A DNA stretch of 64,000 bases from G963675935 sp963675935 (GCA_963675935.2 OY780964.2:248001-312000), one strand, 5' to 3'; positions 50,101-59,434 are shown, numbered from the stretch's first letter. Translations and numbers: made by a program. The notes: generated by a model from the sequence alone, not told the origin.

Positions 50101-53100
50101 TTAATCCCGCGTCCCATAATCCCACGCCGCCGCGATGCCGCCGTCACCGTCCGATTTCTCGTCGTCCTCGCCTTCCCAAAGCGAGTCGTCGTCTTCCTCG
50201 GAATCGTCCTCTTCTTCCGCGACGTCTTCCTCCGGCTCCTCCTCAACCGGCTCCGGCGCTTCCGGCTTGGCAGCGGCCTTGCGACGTGGTGAACGCGGCG
50301 GCTTCTCTTGTTTCGGCTTCTCCTCGACGGCAGCTTCCATCATGACGACCGCCGGACCCGCCTCCGCGTTTCCCGGCAATTGGCTGACCGGGGCCTTGAG
50401 CGACTTGAACAGCCGCATGATGTGTTCGTGGCAGGTGAACACGAGGAGTTGGTGTCCTTCTGCGGCGAAGTCGCGCAGCACGGCGGCCGCGGCCTTCGCC
50501 CGATCGGCGTCGAAATTCACCAGCACGTCGTCGAGCACCAGCGGCAGCGGCGCGCCGCGCCGGGCGTAGGAACTCGCCAACGCGAGCCGCAGGCTCAAAA
50601 ACAACTGCTCCCGCGTGCCCCGGCTTAACACTTCGACCGGCAGCGACTCGCCCGCCGCGTCATCGACCCGTAGCGCATGTTCGCCCAACGGCGTCCACAC
50701 CCGGCGATAGCGGCCTTGCGTCAACCGATCGAGATAGCCCGAGGCTTCTTGCAACGTTTCGGGCTGGCGATGCTTCTGGTAGGTGTCGCGAATCAGATCG
50801 AGCGCCCGGCACGCCGCGGCCAGCACCCGCCAACGCGCGACGGCGTCTTCCAATCGTTTCTCCAACACGGCCATGTCGAGCCGCTTCGAGGCCAGCGTTC
50901 GGTCGGCCGCGAGCGATTCGAGTTGCTCGTTCAGCCGGCCTCGCCGCTCCAGCAGCGTGCGTAGTTGCCCTTGGAAATCGGCCAACCGTCCGCGAAGCTC
51001 GGCGGCCCGGCTTTCCAGCGTCATCCGGCGCGAAGAGTCGCTTCCCACAATCGAAGGGCGGCCGTCGGCGTCGTTCTGGACCGGCGCAACACTGTCGAAC
51101 AGTTGCCGAATGGCGTCTTCCGAGCACTGCGAGCCGAGCGCGGCGGCGATGTCGCCGGCCACGGCCTCGCGCTCGCGGCGCAACACGTCGGCCCTGGCGC
51201 ATTCCAACGCCCTGCGGCGAAACTCCTGCTCGTCGTTCGTGCCGGCTTCGAGGAACAGCTTCCGCCGTCGATGTTTCCATCGGGCAATCGCCTCTTCGTG
51301 TTTGCTCTGTTCGGCGCGGAATCGCCGGGCCTCGCGGCGAATCGCGTCGCGCCGCTCGACGGCCGCGGCCTGACGGGCGGAAGCTTCCGCAAGTTCCCGC
51401 AGCCGATCGAGCAACCTGGTTGTGCCGAGCGCCACGCCCGCCTCGCCGGCAAGTTGTGCCAACCGCGTGGCGAACGAATCGACCTCGGCCCGGCGTCGTT
51501 CCAACTCTTCGCCCCGCTGGGTCAAACGTCGCTGCAAGTCGGTGATTCGCTCGCCGCGCTCGGCCAGTCGGCGTACTTGTTTCGGAGCGAAATTTTCCGG
51601 CAGTCCGGCCGCGGAAATCGCTTCGCGCCAGCGGCGGCGGGCCGTTTTGAGCGATTCCTCGGCCTCGGCGGCCCGCCGTGCGGCGGCCTCGGCTTCTTGG
51701 TGAGCCGCGGCCCTTTGCGTGTCCAACGGCGAAAACTCCTCGAGCGCGGCCAGATCGGCTTCGGCCGCTTGAAGCCTTGCGGCCGGCGGTCCGCCGCCGC
51801 GCGGCAGTTGGGCGTCGAGCGCATCGCGCTCGGTGGTCGTTTGCAGAACATTCAACCGCAGCATTTCAAGCTGCTTTTCGCAGGCATCGAGTTGCCGGGC
51901 GTTCGACCGTTCGAGCATCACCTTCGCCCCGCCGGCCGCGCCGGCGCCGGCTAGCCCCAACGCGGCGAGACCCCAACCGATCGAGCCGGTAATGGTCGTC
52001 GGCAAGAACATTCCCGCCAGTGCCAACACCGCACCCACGACAAACACCGCTCCCAGTCCGATCAGCACCCCGACGGGCAGCACCTGCCGGTCGGCGAGTT
52101 CCACGTTCCGCTGTTCCAATTCGGTCTGATGCCGGGCCAGTTGGTCGAGCCGCTCGTCGATTTGCACGCGGCGGCGAAGCTGCGAAACCAGGTTGCCAGC
52201 CTCGTCGAGCGCGGCGGTCAGATCGGGCTTGCCGCGCGTGGCCAACGCGGCTTCAATCCGCTCGGCCAACGATTGCGCGGAGGCTTCGGCCAGCGTGACC
52301 GCTTGCCGGGCGTCGTCCAATCGCTCGCGACATTCGCGCAGCGTCTTGCCGGGCGATCGGAGCGCGGCCAACCGCCGGCTCGACAATTCAGGCAGCGCCG
52401 ACGGATCGGCCGCGAAGCCAAGCGATTCGCATTCCGCCGCCAATTGCGATTGAAGACCGCCGCTCTCTTTTTCCAACTCGACGATTTGCCCCTGCAACTG
52501 TTCGATCCAGGGCGTCTGCTCGCGAAACGCCTCGATGCGCGAGGCCTGACGCCAAAGCGCTTCGTTGACCGAAAGCTCGGCGAATTCCCGGCGCAGCGAT
52601 TGCCGCCGGCCGACAAGACTCTCGACTTGCCGCTCGTGCCCTTCGATTCGCGTGTTGAGCGCGTCGAGCCTTTCGACGGCGCCCTCGGGCATGACCTTCG
52701 CCGGGCCGAGAGCCGCGAGTTGCTCGTCGAGCGACGCCCGCCGGTTCCATCGGTCGCGCACCGCCACGGCCAAGTCGGCGACGCGGGCGAGCCGTTCGAC
52801 GCGGTTCGATTCCTCTTCGAGGTGCGTGACTTCGCCGTGCAGTTGGTCGCGCTCGGCCGCGAGATGGGCGAAGCGGTGGTTGATCGTCTCGAGTTCCTCG
52901 ATTTCGACGCGGAGTTTTTCGCGATCGGCCAAAAGCGCGGCCACCTGGCACGACCCGCCGCCGGCGTCGAGGATTCGATTGCGCGAGGTTTCCAACGCGC
53001 GCAACACCTCGACCAGCGACACACGGTCCAGGCCGGCCGTCAAATTGTAGAGCAATTCGGCGGCCTCGGTGTCGGCCAACGTGGCCAGCTCTTGGATTTC

Positions 53101-53499
53101 GGTCAGCCCGACGGCGAACACGTTGTTGAACACCGATTCATCGACGTTCGACAGCAGCACTTTGACGAAATGCTCGCCCTGGCGCGTTCCGTCCGGCGCG
53201 GTCAGCGTGAGTTGCTCGCCGGGCGAGCCGTCGTCGCCGGCGTTGTAGCGGGCAATCTGGAACCGGCCGTGCGGCCCGCTGATGTCGAGTGTTCCGCCGG
53301 GCCGGCCGCCGTGAATCGCCGGCAAGTAGCGTTGCCGGGCGGGCGAAAAACCGTAGAGCATCGACCGGATGAACTGCAAGAGCGTCGTCTTGCCCGCCTC
53401 GTTCGGCCCGTAAAAAACATTCAGCGTGTCGGAAAGCCGTTCGACCCGCAGCCCGGTCCAAACGCCAAACCCTTCGATGTCGAGGTTCGTGATTTTCAT
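50101..53499 (-). CDS. YhaN/SbcC-like DNA-repair ATPase
   Basis: The gene encodes 1132 aa from ATG 53499 (MKITNLDIEGFGVW), with GGAGGAGA just before it. It has Walker A YGPNEAGKTTLLQF (about 31-44), a very long coiled coil (about 190-900) and C-terminal ABC-type Walker B PLVLDDVLVNFD. Two TM-like helices lie in mid-coil (VGVLIGLGAVFVVGAVLALA, about 480-520), as in YhaN. The C-terminus is a Glu/Asp-rich tail (EEEPEEDVAEEEDDSEED). It likely works with the metallophosphoesterase-fold protein upstream. Confidence 0.9.
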   Translation of the reverse strand: MKITNLDIEGFGVWTGLRVERLSDTLNVFYGPNEAGKTTLLQFIRSMLYGFSPARQRYLPAIHGGRPGGTLDISGPHGRFQIARYNAGDDGSPGEQLTLTAPDGTRQGEHFVKVLLSNVDESVFNNVFAVGLTEIQELATLADTEAAELLYNLTAGLDRVSLVEVLRALETSRNRILDAGGGSCQVAALLADREKLRVEIEELETINHRFAHLAAERDQLHGEVTHLEEESNRVERLARVADLAVAVRDRWNRRASLDEQLAALGPAKVMPEGAVERLDALNTRIEGHERQVESLVGRRQSLRREFAELSVNEALWRQASRIEAFREQTPWIEQLQGQIVELEKESGGLQSQLAAECESLGFAADPSALPELSSRRLAALRSPGKTLRECRERLDDARQAVTLAEASAQSLAERIEAALATRGKPDLTAALDEAGNLVSQLRRRVQIDERLDQLARHQTELEQRNVELADRQVLPVGVLIGLGAVFVVGAVLALAGMFLPTTITGSIGWGLAALGLAGAGAAGGAKVMLERSNARQLDACEKQLEMLRLNVLQTTTERDALDAQLPRGGGPPAARLQAAEADLAALEEFSPLDTQRAAAHQEAEAAARRAAEAEESLKTARRRWREAISAAGLPENFAPKQVRRLAERGERITDLQRRLTQRGEELERRRAEVDSFATRLAQLAGEAGVALGTTRLLDRLRELAEASARQAAAVERRDAIRREARRFRAEQSKHEEAIARWKHRRRKLFLEAGTNDEQEFRRRALECARADVLRREREAVAGDIAAALGSQCSEDAIRQLFDSVAPVQNDADGRPSIVGSDSSRRMTLESRAAELRGRLADFQGQLRTLLERRGRLNEQLESLAADRTLASKRLDMAVLEKRLEDAVARWRVLAAACRALDLIRDTYQKHRQPETLQEASGYLDRLTQGRYRRVWTPLGEHALRVDDAAGESLPVEVLSRGTREQLFLSLRLALASSYARRGAPLPLVLDDVLVNFDADRAKAAAAVLRDFAAEGHQLLVFTCHEHIMRLFKSLKAPVSQLPGNAEAGPAVVMMEAAVEEKPKQEKPPRSPRRKAAAKPEAPEPVEEEPEEDVAEEEDDSEEDDDSLWEGEDDEKSDGDGGIAAAWDYGTRD

Positions 53500-53539
53500 G
53501 CGTGGGTCTCCTCCCCGCAGCACCGATCAGTAATTGAAA

Positions 53540-53620
53540 GTAGGGTGGGACAAGCTTGCGCAGTCCCACCAAAAGCAGGCGAAAATCATGGTGGGACTGC
53601 GCAAGCTTGTCCCACCCTAC
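53540..53620. repeat. Perfect 31-bp inverted repeat with TAGGGTGGGACAAG arms
   Basis: GTAGGGTGGGACAAGCTTGC (53540-53559 and onward) is mirrored perfectly at 53590-53620. The unit of about 81 bp closely matches the core of the element at 21543-21663, without that element's outer ends. It lies between the YhaO-like and YhaN-like genes. Confidence 0.9.
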
Positions 53621-53640
53621 GGTTTTCAAAACGGTCGAGC

Positions 53641-54864
53641 CTACTCCTCCCCGCTCAACAGATCAACGCCCAGGGCCGCGGTCTCGCGCAACGCGCACTG
53701 GCGGGCCGTTTTGTCGGGAAAAGCGACGGCCGCGGCCAGCCCGCCCGCCTGATGCGACTCGGCCAGATAGTTTTCCAGCCCGAGCGGCTCGTCGGCGTTC
53801 ATCTGCAACTGGCGAATCACCCGCAAAAAGTCGCCGCGTATCGTTTCTTGTTCATACCATTCCGGCGGCAGCGTTTCGGCCAACTCCACGTCGAGCGAAA
53901 CGCTCCAGGCCGCGGGCGAACGATGGCCGAAATCGCCGCGCAGACGTTCGAGCAACTCGCCGCCCGGCGAACCGCGCCGCAACTCGGCCAACAGCGGCCC
54001 CCGCCCGGCCACGGTCCACGAAACCAGCAGCGTCGCGGTCGGCGCGGCTTCGACCATCGCGGCGAGGCGTTCGCGCATCCGTGCTTCAAGGTCGTCGGAC
54101 GTGGTCGCGTCGTCAACTTGCACCCGTTCGTTCAACCATCGCACCGAATCGGTGGGAATCAAACTGGTGCGGATTTGGCGTTGCTCATCGACCTGCACGA
54201 GGGTGCAGCCGTGGATGCCCGGCTCGTCGGGCCGGCGGCCTTGCGTGGTGCCGCAGTAGTGAACCACGTGATCGCCGGTTTGAGGCGTGCCGCGGTCGTG
54301 CCGACCGCCGAGCGCCCAGTAGTGGATCATCCGGCTTTGCAACATCGCGGGATCAGCCTCGCCGTGGGCGACAGCCACGGTGAAAAGCCCCGCCGCGTCG
54401 GGCTGAAAATCGGCAGGCCGCCAAGGACGACGGTCGTCGCAACTCGTGCCCGAGAGCCGAACGAACGGCCCGGCGTCGTCGCCGATGAGCGTTTCCTCGA
54501 CCCGTCCGCGCGGGAAGAAGTGGACGTTTTTCGGAAGCCGAACGGCCGTGGGCCACGCCTCGGGCGGGTCGATCATCGAGCCGGCCCAATAAACGTCGAT
54601 CCCGCGTTCGGCCAGACGGGCGAACTGTTCAGCCAAAAACAGCGGGCCTCGCGGGCCGACGCTCGATGGCGTGACGATGCCGCCCGGCAACACCACGAAC
54701 CGAACGTCCTCGGCCAGCGCGGCCTCGAACACCCGGCATGCCGCCGTGTAGGGCGATTCGAGGAACAGTTCCCTGAGATGGTCGGGCACTTCGGCCACGC
54801 CCATCAGGGGACGCTCCAGGTGGAAATCGCTGGCATGGATAAAACGAAAGGGCCGATTCGACAT
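53641..54864 (-). CDS. YhaO/SbcD-like metallophosphoesterase-fold protein with degenerate metal site
   Basis: The gene encodes 407 aa from ATG 54864, chosen because GGAGG sits in front. The fold start FIHASDFHLERPLMG keeps the first D-x-H motif (Asp13, His15). The second motif, normally GD, reads VLPGGIVTP; the third, normally GNHD, reads WAGSMIDPP. The later VAHGEADP and YWALGGRHDR segments resemble the LLHG and YWALGHIH motifs. Loss of two metal-ligand motifs suggests a nuclease-dead partner of the YhaN-like ATPase. Confidence 0.85.
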   Translation of the reverse strand: MSNRPFRFIHASDFHLERPLMGVAEVPDHLRELFLESPYTAACRVFEAALAEDVRFVVLPGGIVTPSSVGPRGPLFLAEQFARLAERGIDVYWAGSMIDPPEAWPTAVRLPKNVHFFPRGRVEETLIGDDAGPFVRLSGTSCDDRRPWRPADFQPDAAGLFTVAVAHGEADPAMLQSRMIHYWALGGRHDRGTPQTGDHVVHYCGTTQGRRPDEPGIHGCTLVQVDEQRQIRTSLIPTDSVRWLNERVQVDDATTSDDLEARMRERLAAMVEAAPTATLLVSWTVAGRGPLLAELRRGSPGGELLERLRGDFGHRSPAAWSVSLDVELAETLPPEWYEQETIRGDFLRVIRQLQMNADEPLGLENYLAESHQAGGLAAAVAFPDKTARQCALRETAALGVDLLSGEE

Positions 54865-55009
54865 AGCCGCCTCCATGCTCGTTGGCCGAGAGACTGGGAA
54901 AGCTGCACGTGACTTTGCTGGTCGCGTAGTTTAACAGGGATCAGCAAGTTGTTCCACACTGATTTACGTAGAGATGCGACGAGGGGTGCAAATCGTGCTT
55001 TGCAGGGGC

Positions 55010-55335
55010 GTTCAGAGATCGTCCGCCTTTCACGGATTGGTACGCAACGAGTTGCGGCGATCAAAATAGCCCGAAGGGCTTGTGATAGGACAGCCCAGGG
55101 TTGCCGCTCCGAGCGGCTACCCTGGGTTTCGAGCGGGAACACCCAACAAAAACCCAACGGGGTTTCGTGGAGCGGCGTCATCCCAATCTACGCAACCCTT
55201 TCAGGGTTAAAGGGATAGGATTTGACTCCTTTCCCAGGGTAGCCGCTCGAAGCGGCAACCCTGGGCTATCCTACGCAATCCCTTCGGGATAAAAACATCG
55301 CCCGCGTTCCATGCGAAAGGCGGACGATCTCTGAA
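55010..55335. repeat. Large composite palindrome in a 700-nt noncoding region
   Basis: The outer arms GTTCAGAGATCGTCCGCCTT (left) and AAGGCGGACGATCTCTGAA (right, 55317-55335) enclose a second pair based on CAGCCCAGGGTTGCCGCTCC / GAAGCGGCAACCCTGGGCT. Smaller GGGCTT-type palindromes lie inside. No gene was found from 54865 to 55581. Confidence 0.85.
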
Positions 55336-55581
55336 GGGGGCTGGAAGGAAAAGAAAGCAATACTTCGGCCCCTAACCACAGGCGTAAACGCCTGGGCTAG
55401 AGAAAATGCACAGAATAGACAGTTTGTCTACTGTTTCCATTCGCCAAGTTGTGCATAACAACCAGGTGGAAGGGTGGGCAATATACGCAATTGCGGAAAG
55501 CTAACTGAGAACACCGCCCAGTTTCTCTTGCACCCGCCGGCGTTTTTCGGTACAAGCCGCCCAACGAAAAGGAACATGCCG

Positions 55582-55878
55582 ATGAACCGAGTCTGTCTTA
55601 GCGTGTTGATCGTTCTGGCGATTTTGGCGACCATCCTGCCTAGTGCCGCGCAGGCGGGTTTTCTCGACGCCGACACGATGAAAGCCGCATTGCACACGGC
55701 CACGCCCCAGGAAGAGGGCTTTATCCAACACGTGGTCGACCTGGTCGACAGCGGCGACCTACCGCTCGACCTGGTTCAGAGCACTTTTATTTGGGCCAAG
55801 AAAAAACCCAACAAGCAGTTTTATTATTTCAAGGAAGGCTTGATTCTCCGCGCTTCGCAACGGGGAATCAAAATCTAA
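55582..55878 (+). CDS. Small exported protein of unknown function
   Basis: The protein is 98 aa from ATG 55582 (two ATGs lie close together; GGAAC precedes). It has a signal peptide (VLIVLAILATILPSAAQAG) and a mature basic domain (GFIQHVVDLVDSGDLPLDLV, then FIWAKKKPNKQFYYFKEGLI). It is convergent with the AmmeMemoRadiSam gene, with stops 1 nt apart. The family is not recognised. Confidence 0.78.
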   Translation: MNRVCLSVLIVLAILATILPSAAQAGFLDADTMKAALHTATPQEEGFIQHVVDLVDSGDLPLDLVQSTFIWAKKKPNKQFYYFKEGLILRASQRGIKI

Positions 55879-55879
55879 C

Positions 55880-57343
55880 CTACTTGAACAATAGCCCCGC
55901 GTAGCCAACGACTCGATCGGTCGGTCCGCCGGCGTCGGCGCTGGTCGCGTAGCCCACCGATTCGCAGCGGTTCAAACCGCCGAGCCAGCGGAGCGTCTCC
56001 ATCGCAACCACGCATGGCGCCGCGCCGCACATGCTGATCCGGTTCCGATGGATCGTTTCGTAGACCAATTCCGGATTGAGCGAGGCGATGGCGTCCAAGG
56101 CCGCGCGATCGACGCGGCGGGTCGTCGCGTCGTCGGCGAAATGGTTCATGTCGCTCGAAACGATCAGCAACGGTCTTCGCGGCATCTCGCGCAGCACGAC
56201 CGACATCGCAATGCCGAATCGCAACAATTCCGGCAGCGAGGCGTCGCCCACCGCGATGCCCACCACGCGAAGCTTTGGCGCCACGTGGGCCAAAAGCGGC
56301 AACTGAACCTCGATGGCGTGTTCCTGGCGATGGGCCGCCGCGTCCAGCTCTAGCCCGTCAACACCGTCGGCCAGCCGCGCGGCCAGTTCGGCGTCGGACG
56401 CCAACTCGCCGCCGGGGAAAAGCCACCGGCGATGCGGCGCCACCGCCCATCGGGCGCCCTCGGCATGATGTTTCGGGCAAAGCACGATCGCGCAATCGGG
56501 AAAGGCGATTCGGCTGAACACCGCCGCGGCCAGACGGCCCGAGTACATCCAACCGGCGTGCGGCACGAGCGCCCCGGCCCACGGTTCCGCCGCGACCGAC
56601 GGCTCGACCCCCGCGAACATCGCGTCAACTTCACGCCGCAACTCGTCGGCGTCGCCGGGATAAAATCCGCCGGCCACGGCCGGCCGACGAACGTCGTCCT
56701 CGACGGCCAATCGGCACGCATCGGCCAGCCGCCCTTCGATTGCTTGGCCCTCGAACACCATCAGCGAAGTGTCGTCACTTTTCCAGGCGTCGGTCGGCAG
56801 TCCGGCCTTGAGGCACACCTGCTGCAAAAAGGTTCGGGCGTCGAACCCATGCTCGATGGCCACGCCGGGCAGCAGCAGCCCCCGGGCATGGCCCCGCGCG
56901 ATCTGCACGCCGTGCTTGCCGATCTCGACGGCCCCAACGCGATCCTCGCCCCGAGCCATCACGGGTTCCGGCCCCCACAGAATCCACACGTCAACGTCGA
57001 GATGTTTTAATTCGCCGCGCGCGATCGGCTCGAAACGCGGGTCGTCGGTCGCCGCGCGATCGGCGGCTTGATCGACGGCCTCGCCCAGCGAGACCGATGG
57101 TCCAAGAATGCCGCAACACGCGCGGAGTTGGCCCGCGCGGCGCAGGGTGACGAACGCGCCGTAGACCGGCACGGCGGCGATTTCGCCCAGCGCTTGCCGG
57201 GACGATTCAGACGGTTGACGCCGCACGGCGGCGACCACCCTTCGGCACGCCGCGCCGAGAATCGCGGCCTCTTGTTCTTGGGTGAACTCCGGCTTCGTCG
57301 TTTTGCCGGACGGTTTCGGCGGTTGCGAGGATGAACGGTCCAT
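55880..57343 (-). CDS. AmmeMemoRadiSam system A-B fusion protein
   Basis: The gene encodes 487 aa from ATG 57343, with AGGAAAAGATC before it. The N-terminal half (about 20-195) is AMMECR1-like (protein A: GAFVTLRRAGQLRACCGILG, then LDVDVWILWGPEPV). The C-terminal half (about 205-487) is Memo-like (protein B: AGGFYPGD, PHAGWMYSGR, HRQEHAIEVQLP, SSDMNHF). The two are usually separate genes. With the radical SAM gene at 57716-58768 it makes a complete AmmeMemoRadiSam set; its biological role is not established. Confidence 0.93.
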   Translation of the reverse strand: MDRSSSQPPKPSGKTTKPEFTQEQEAAILGAACRRVVAAVRRQPSESSRQALGEIAAVPVYGAFVTLRRAGQLRACCGILGPSVSLGEAVDQAADRAATDDPRFEPIARGELKHLDVDVWILWGPEPVMARGEDRVGAVEIGKHGVQIARGHARGLLLPGVAIEHGFDARTFLQQVCLKAGLPTDAWKSDDTSLMVFEGQAIEGRLADACRLAVEDDVRRPAVAGGFYPGDADELRREVDAMFAGVEPSVAAEPWAGALVPHAGWMYSGRLAAAVFSRIAFPDCAIVLCPKHHAEGARWAVAPHRRWLFPGGELASDAELAARLADGVDGLELDAAAHRQEHAIEVQLPLLAHVAPKLRVVGIAVGDASLPELLRFGIAMSVVLREMPRRPLLIVSSDMNHFADDATTRRVDRAALDAIASLNPELVYETIHRNRISMCGAAPCVVAMETLRWLGGLNRCESVGYATSADAGGPTDRVVGYAGLLFK

Positions 57344-57715
57344 GATCTTTTCCTTCTCGTGATGATGCCTGACGCGATTATCCCAAAGGGTCGCGTCGCG
57401 ATTATCCCGGAGGGATTGGCAGCCATTAGCCCCGGGTGCGAAGCAACCCGGGGTTTCGGAGGACGTCGTCCAAACGACGACCCCGAAGGGGTCGCAGCGG
57501 ATATTCCGTTCAGGTTCGCCACAAATTATCGTCGATCGGTCTCCAGCCCCAATGGCTGCGACCCCTCCGGGGTCGTCGCGCGTCATGATCGTATCCGGGG
57601 GTATCGCTTCGCTCAACCCCCGGCTAATGGCTTGGAACCCTTCGGGTTCGGATCCCTCTGGCCTTGGAACCCTTTGGGTTCGGACCTCTCTGGCCTTGGA
57701 ACCCTTTTTCTTGTC
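57344..57715. repeat. Repeat-rich gap inside the AmmeMemoRadiSam pair
   Basis: Short palindromes follow one another: CCCCGGGTGCGAAGCAACCCGGGG, the GACGACCCCGAAGGGGTCG type, and GCCTTGGAACCCTTTGGGTTCG in tandem copies (57660-57710). No gene was seen. The region separates the radical SAM gene and the A-B fusion, which are probably still co-transcribed. Confidence 0.7.
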
Positions 57716-58768
57716 TCACTCTTCAATACTGATCGGCATCCTTCGATTGCCCCAGTCGCCGGCGGCGGCGTCGAATCGGCCGGCGATCGGCGTCTGGCAA
57801 TGACGGCATCGGCCGCCGCGAATGTCGAATGCATTGATCGTGTATCCCTCACGACGAATCACCGCCTGTCCGCAGCCGGGGCAATACGTGTGCTGCCGCT
57901 CGGGGTCGTAAACGTTGCCCGTGTAAACGTAACGCAAGCCGGATTTTTTGGCAATGTCGAAGGCCGTGCGGAGCGTGTCGGCCGGCGTCGAGCCGCGGTC
58001 GGTCAGCTTGAAATCGGGATGGAACGCCGAAAAATGCAGCGGCACGTCGGCCCCCAACTCCTCGACGATCCACCGGCACATCCGCTCGATGTCGGCCGGC
58101 GAGTCGTTCGCCTGGGGAATCACCAGGTTCGTGATTTCCAACCAGGTCGAACTTTCGCGAGCCAGCCAACGGAGCGTATCGAGCACCGGCTGCAATCGCC
58201 CGGCGCAATACTGGCGATAGAAATCGTCGGTAAAACCCTTCAGATCGACGTTGGCGGCGTCGATCATCTCGAAGAAGTCGGCCCGGGCTTGGTCGGTGAT
58301 GTAGCCCGACGTTACGGCCACGGTTTTAACGCCCAGTGCACGGCAAGCTCGGGCGGTGTCGATGGCGTATTCCGCCCAGATGATCGGATCGTTGTAGGTG
58401 AAGGCGACGCTGCGGCAATGGTGCTGTTTTGCAGCTTGAGCGATGGCCTCGGGCGCGGCGGGCGTGCAGGCGGCTTCGATGTCGCGGCTTCGCGTCATCG
58501 TCCAATTCTGGCAGAACCGGCACCCCAAGTTGCAGCCGGGCGTGCCGAACGAGAGGACCGCCGTGCCGGGATAGAACTGGTGGAGCGGCTTCTTTTCGAT
58601 CGGGTCGATGCACAGTCCGGTGCAGCGGCCGTAGGTGGTCGAAACGACCCTTCCGTCGCGGTTTTCGCGGACGAAGCAGAAGCCCCGTTCACCCGGCTTC
58701 AAGGCGCAGTGTCGTGGGCAAAGATCGCACACCACACGCTGCCCGTCGTTGGATTCGTGCTGCCACAT
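57716..58768 (-). CDS. AmmeMemoRadiSam system radical SAM enzyme
   Basis: The 350-aa enzyme is named for its genomic set. An N-terminal Cys pair (CDLCPRHC) is followed by CX3CX2C motif CNLGCRFCQN (about 78-87), the SAM-binding GG-type strands, and a C-terminal zinc-type cluster (CPGCGQ, CRHCQT). The closest known group is PflA-like glycyl-radical activases, but no such partner is nearby. Co-location with the A-B fusion defines the system. Confidence 0.93.
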   Translation of the reverse strand: MWQHESNDGQRVVCDLCPRHCALKPGERGFCFVRENRDGRVVSTTYGRCTGLCIDPIEKKPLHQFYPGTAVLSFGTPGCNLGCRFCQNWTMTRSRDIEAACTPAAPEAIAQAAKQHHCRSVAFTYNDPIIWAEYAIDTARACRALGVKTVAVTSGYITDQARADFFEMIDAANVDLKGFTDDFYRQYCAGRLQPVLDTLRWLARESSTWLEITNLVIPQANDSPADIERMCRWIVEELGADVPLHFSAFHPDFKLTDRGSTPADTLRTAFDIAKKSGLRYVYTGNVYDPERQHTYCPGCGQAVIRREGYTINAFDIRGGRCRHCQTPIAGRFDAAAGDWGNRRMPISIEE

Positions 58769-58840
58769 AATGGAAGCATACCATTTTCCGGTATCGTTCC
58801 CTCACGTCCCCCCAGAAGAACTGTAAAGTCCAGGAATCCA

Positions 58841-58868
58841 TCATTCTGAGCGTAGCGAAGAATCTCCG
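58841..58868. repeat. Half copy of the CATTCTGAGCG repeat
   Basis: CATTCTGAGCGTAGCGAAGA followed by ATCTC stands without the matching second arm. It lies just upstream of the radical SAM gene and looks like a decayed or partial copy. Confidence 0.75.
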
Positions 58869-58876
58869 TGGCAGTA

Positions 58877-59005
58877 AAGCTTCGTCCAACACGTCCAATT
58901 TGTTACCTAGGTACACCAATTTAACAACGGCATTTATTGTAACGTCTTTCTACAGCAGTGGTTACTGCCAAGTTACCAAAATACCCCAACGTGTTGGATG
59001 AAGGT
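58877..59005. repeat. Inverted repeat of about 14 nt between radical SAM and tRNA genes
   Basis: GCTTCGTCCAACACGT is opposed by ACGTGTTGGATGAAGG about 95 nt away. The enclosed region is AT-rich and has no gene. It could be a small mobile element or a decayed structure. Confidence 0.5.
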
Positions 59006-59051
59006 TTACGAAAAGCCTTGCGTAACTCGTTGATACGAAAGGCTTTACTAG

Positions 59052-59125
59052 TGGGCGCACGCAGACTCGAACTGCAGACCTCGTCCTTATCAGGGACGCG
59101 CTCTAACCAACTGAGCTATGCGCCC
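59052..59125 (-). tRNA. tRNA-Ile (anticodon GAT)
   Basis: The 74-nt cloverleaf has a 7-bp acceptor stem GGGCGCA / TGCGCCC, a D arm GCTC-AGTTGGTTA-GAGC, an anticodon stem-loop CGTCC-CTGATAA-GGACG (anticodon GAT) and a T arm with TTCGAGT. The CCA end is not encoded, so it must be added by an enzyme. No rRNA genes are adjacent, unlike the usual tRNA-Ile in the rRNA spacer. Confidence 0.97.
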
Positions 59126-59297
59126 GAAACCAAACAATAGCTAAGTCCTTGCCTTGTAAGACGTTGTAGTCTAAAACCGGCAAGTCTAGCTGTCGAGGAA
59201 ATCGGATTCTTTATTATTCTACGCCCAAATTTCATCGGGCGAGCCACTTTTTCTAGCATAACAATCTGGCTGGCGGCGTCAACCACCTCGGTATTCT

Positions 59298-59434
59298 GTG
59301 TGCGGCCATATTTTCTGGCAGATAGGCAATTCCGTCATTCTGAGCGCAGCGAAGAATCTCGTTTTCCTCGCGGCGTGGGCGAGATTCTTCGCTGCGCTCA
59401 GAATGAGATCTTGCCAGAAAAAATGGCCGCACAC
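59298..59434. mobile_element. MITE-like element with GTGTGCGGCCAT ends and 8-bp duplication
   Basis: Terminal inverted repeats GTGTGCGGCCAT-TTTTCTGGCA (one mismatch) frame a CATTCTGAGCGCAGCGAAGA palindrome. The perfect 8-bp flanking duplication GGTATTCT is at 59290-59297 and 59435-59442. The ends and the target length differ from the GTTTCTGTTGCGGAA family, while the core is the same. Confidence 0.92.

Noticed and set aside
52129..54912. A 927-aa plus-strand frame opposite the YhaN and YhaO genes
   Set aside because: Antisense shadow without domains; both minus-strand genes have strong motifs and good start sites.
57600..57715. Tandem GCCTTGGAACCC units as a possible CRISPR array
   Set aside because: Units are adjacent and palindromic without unique spacers; this is a simple intergenic repeat.
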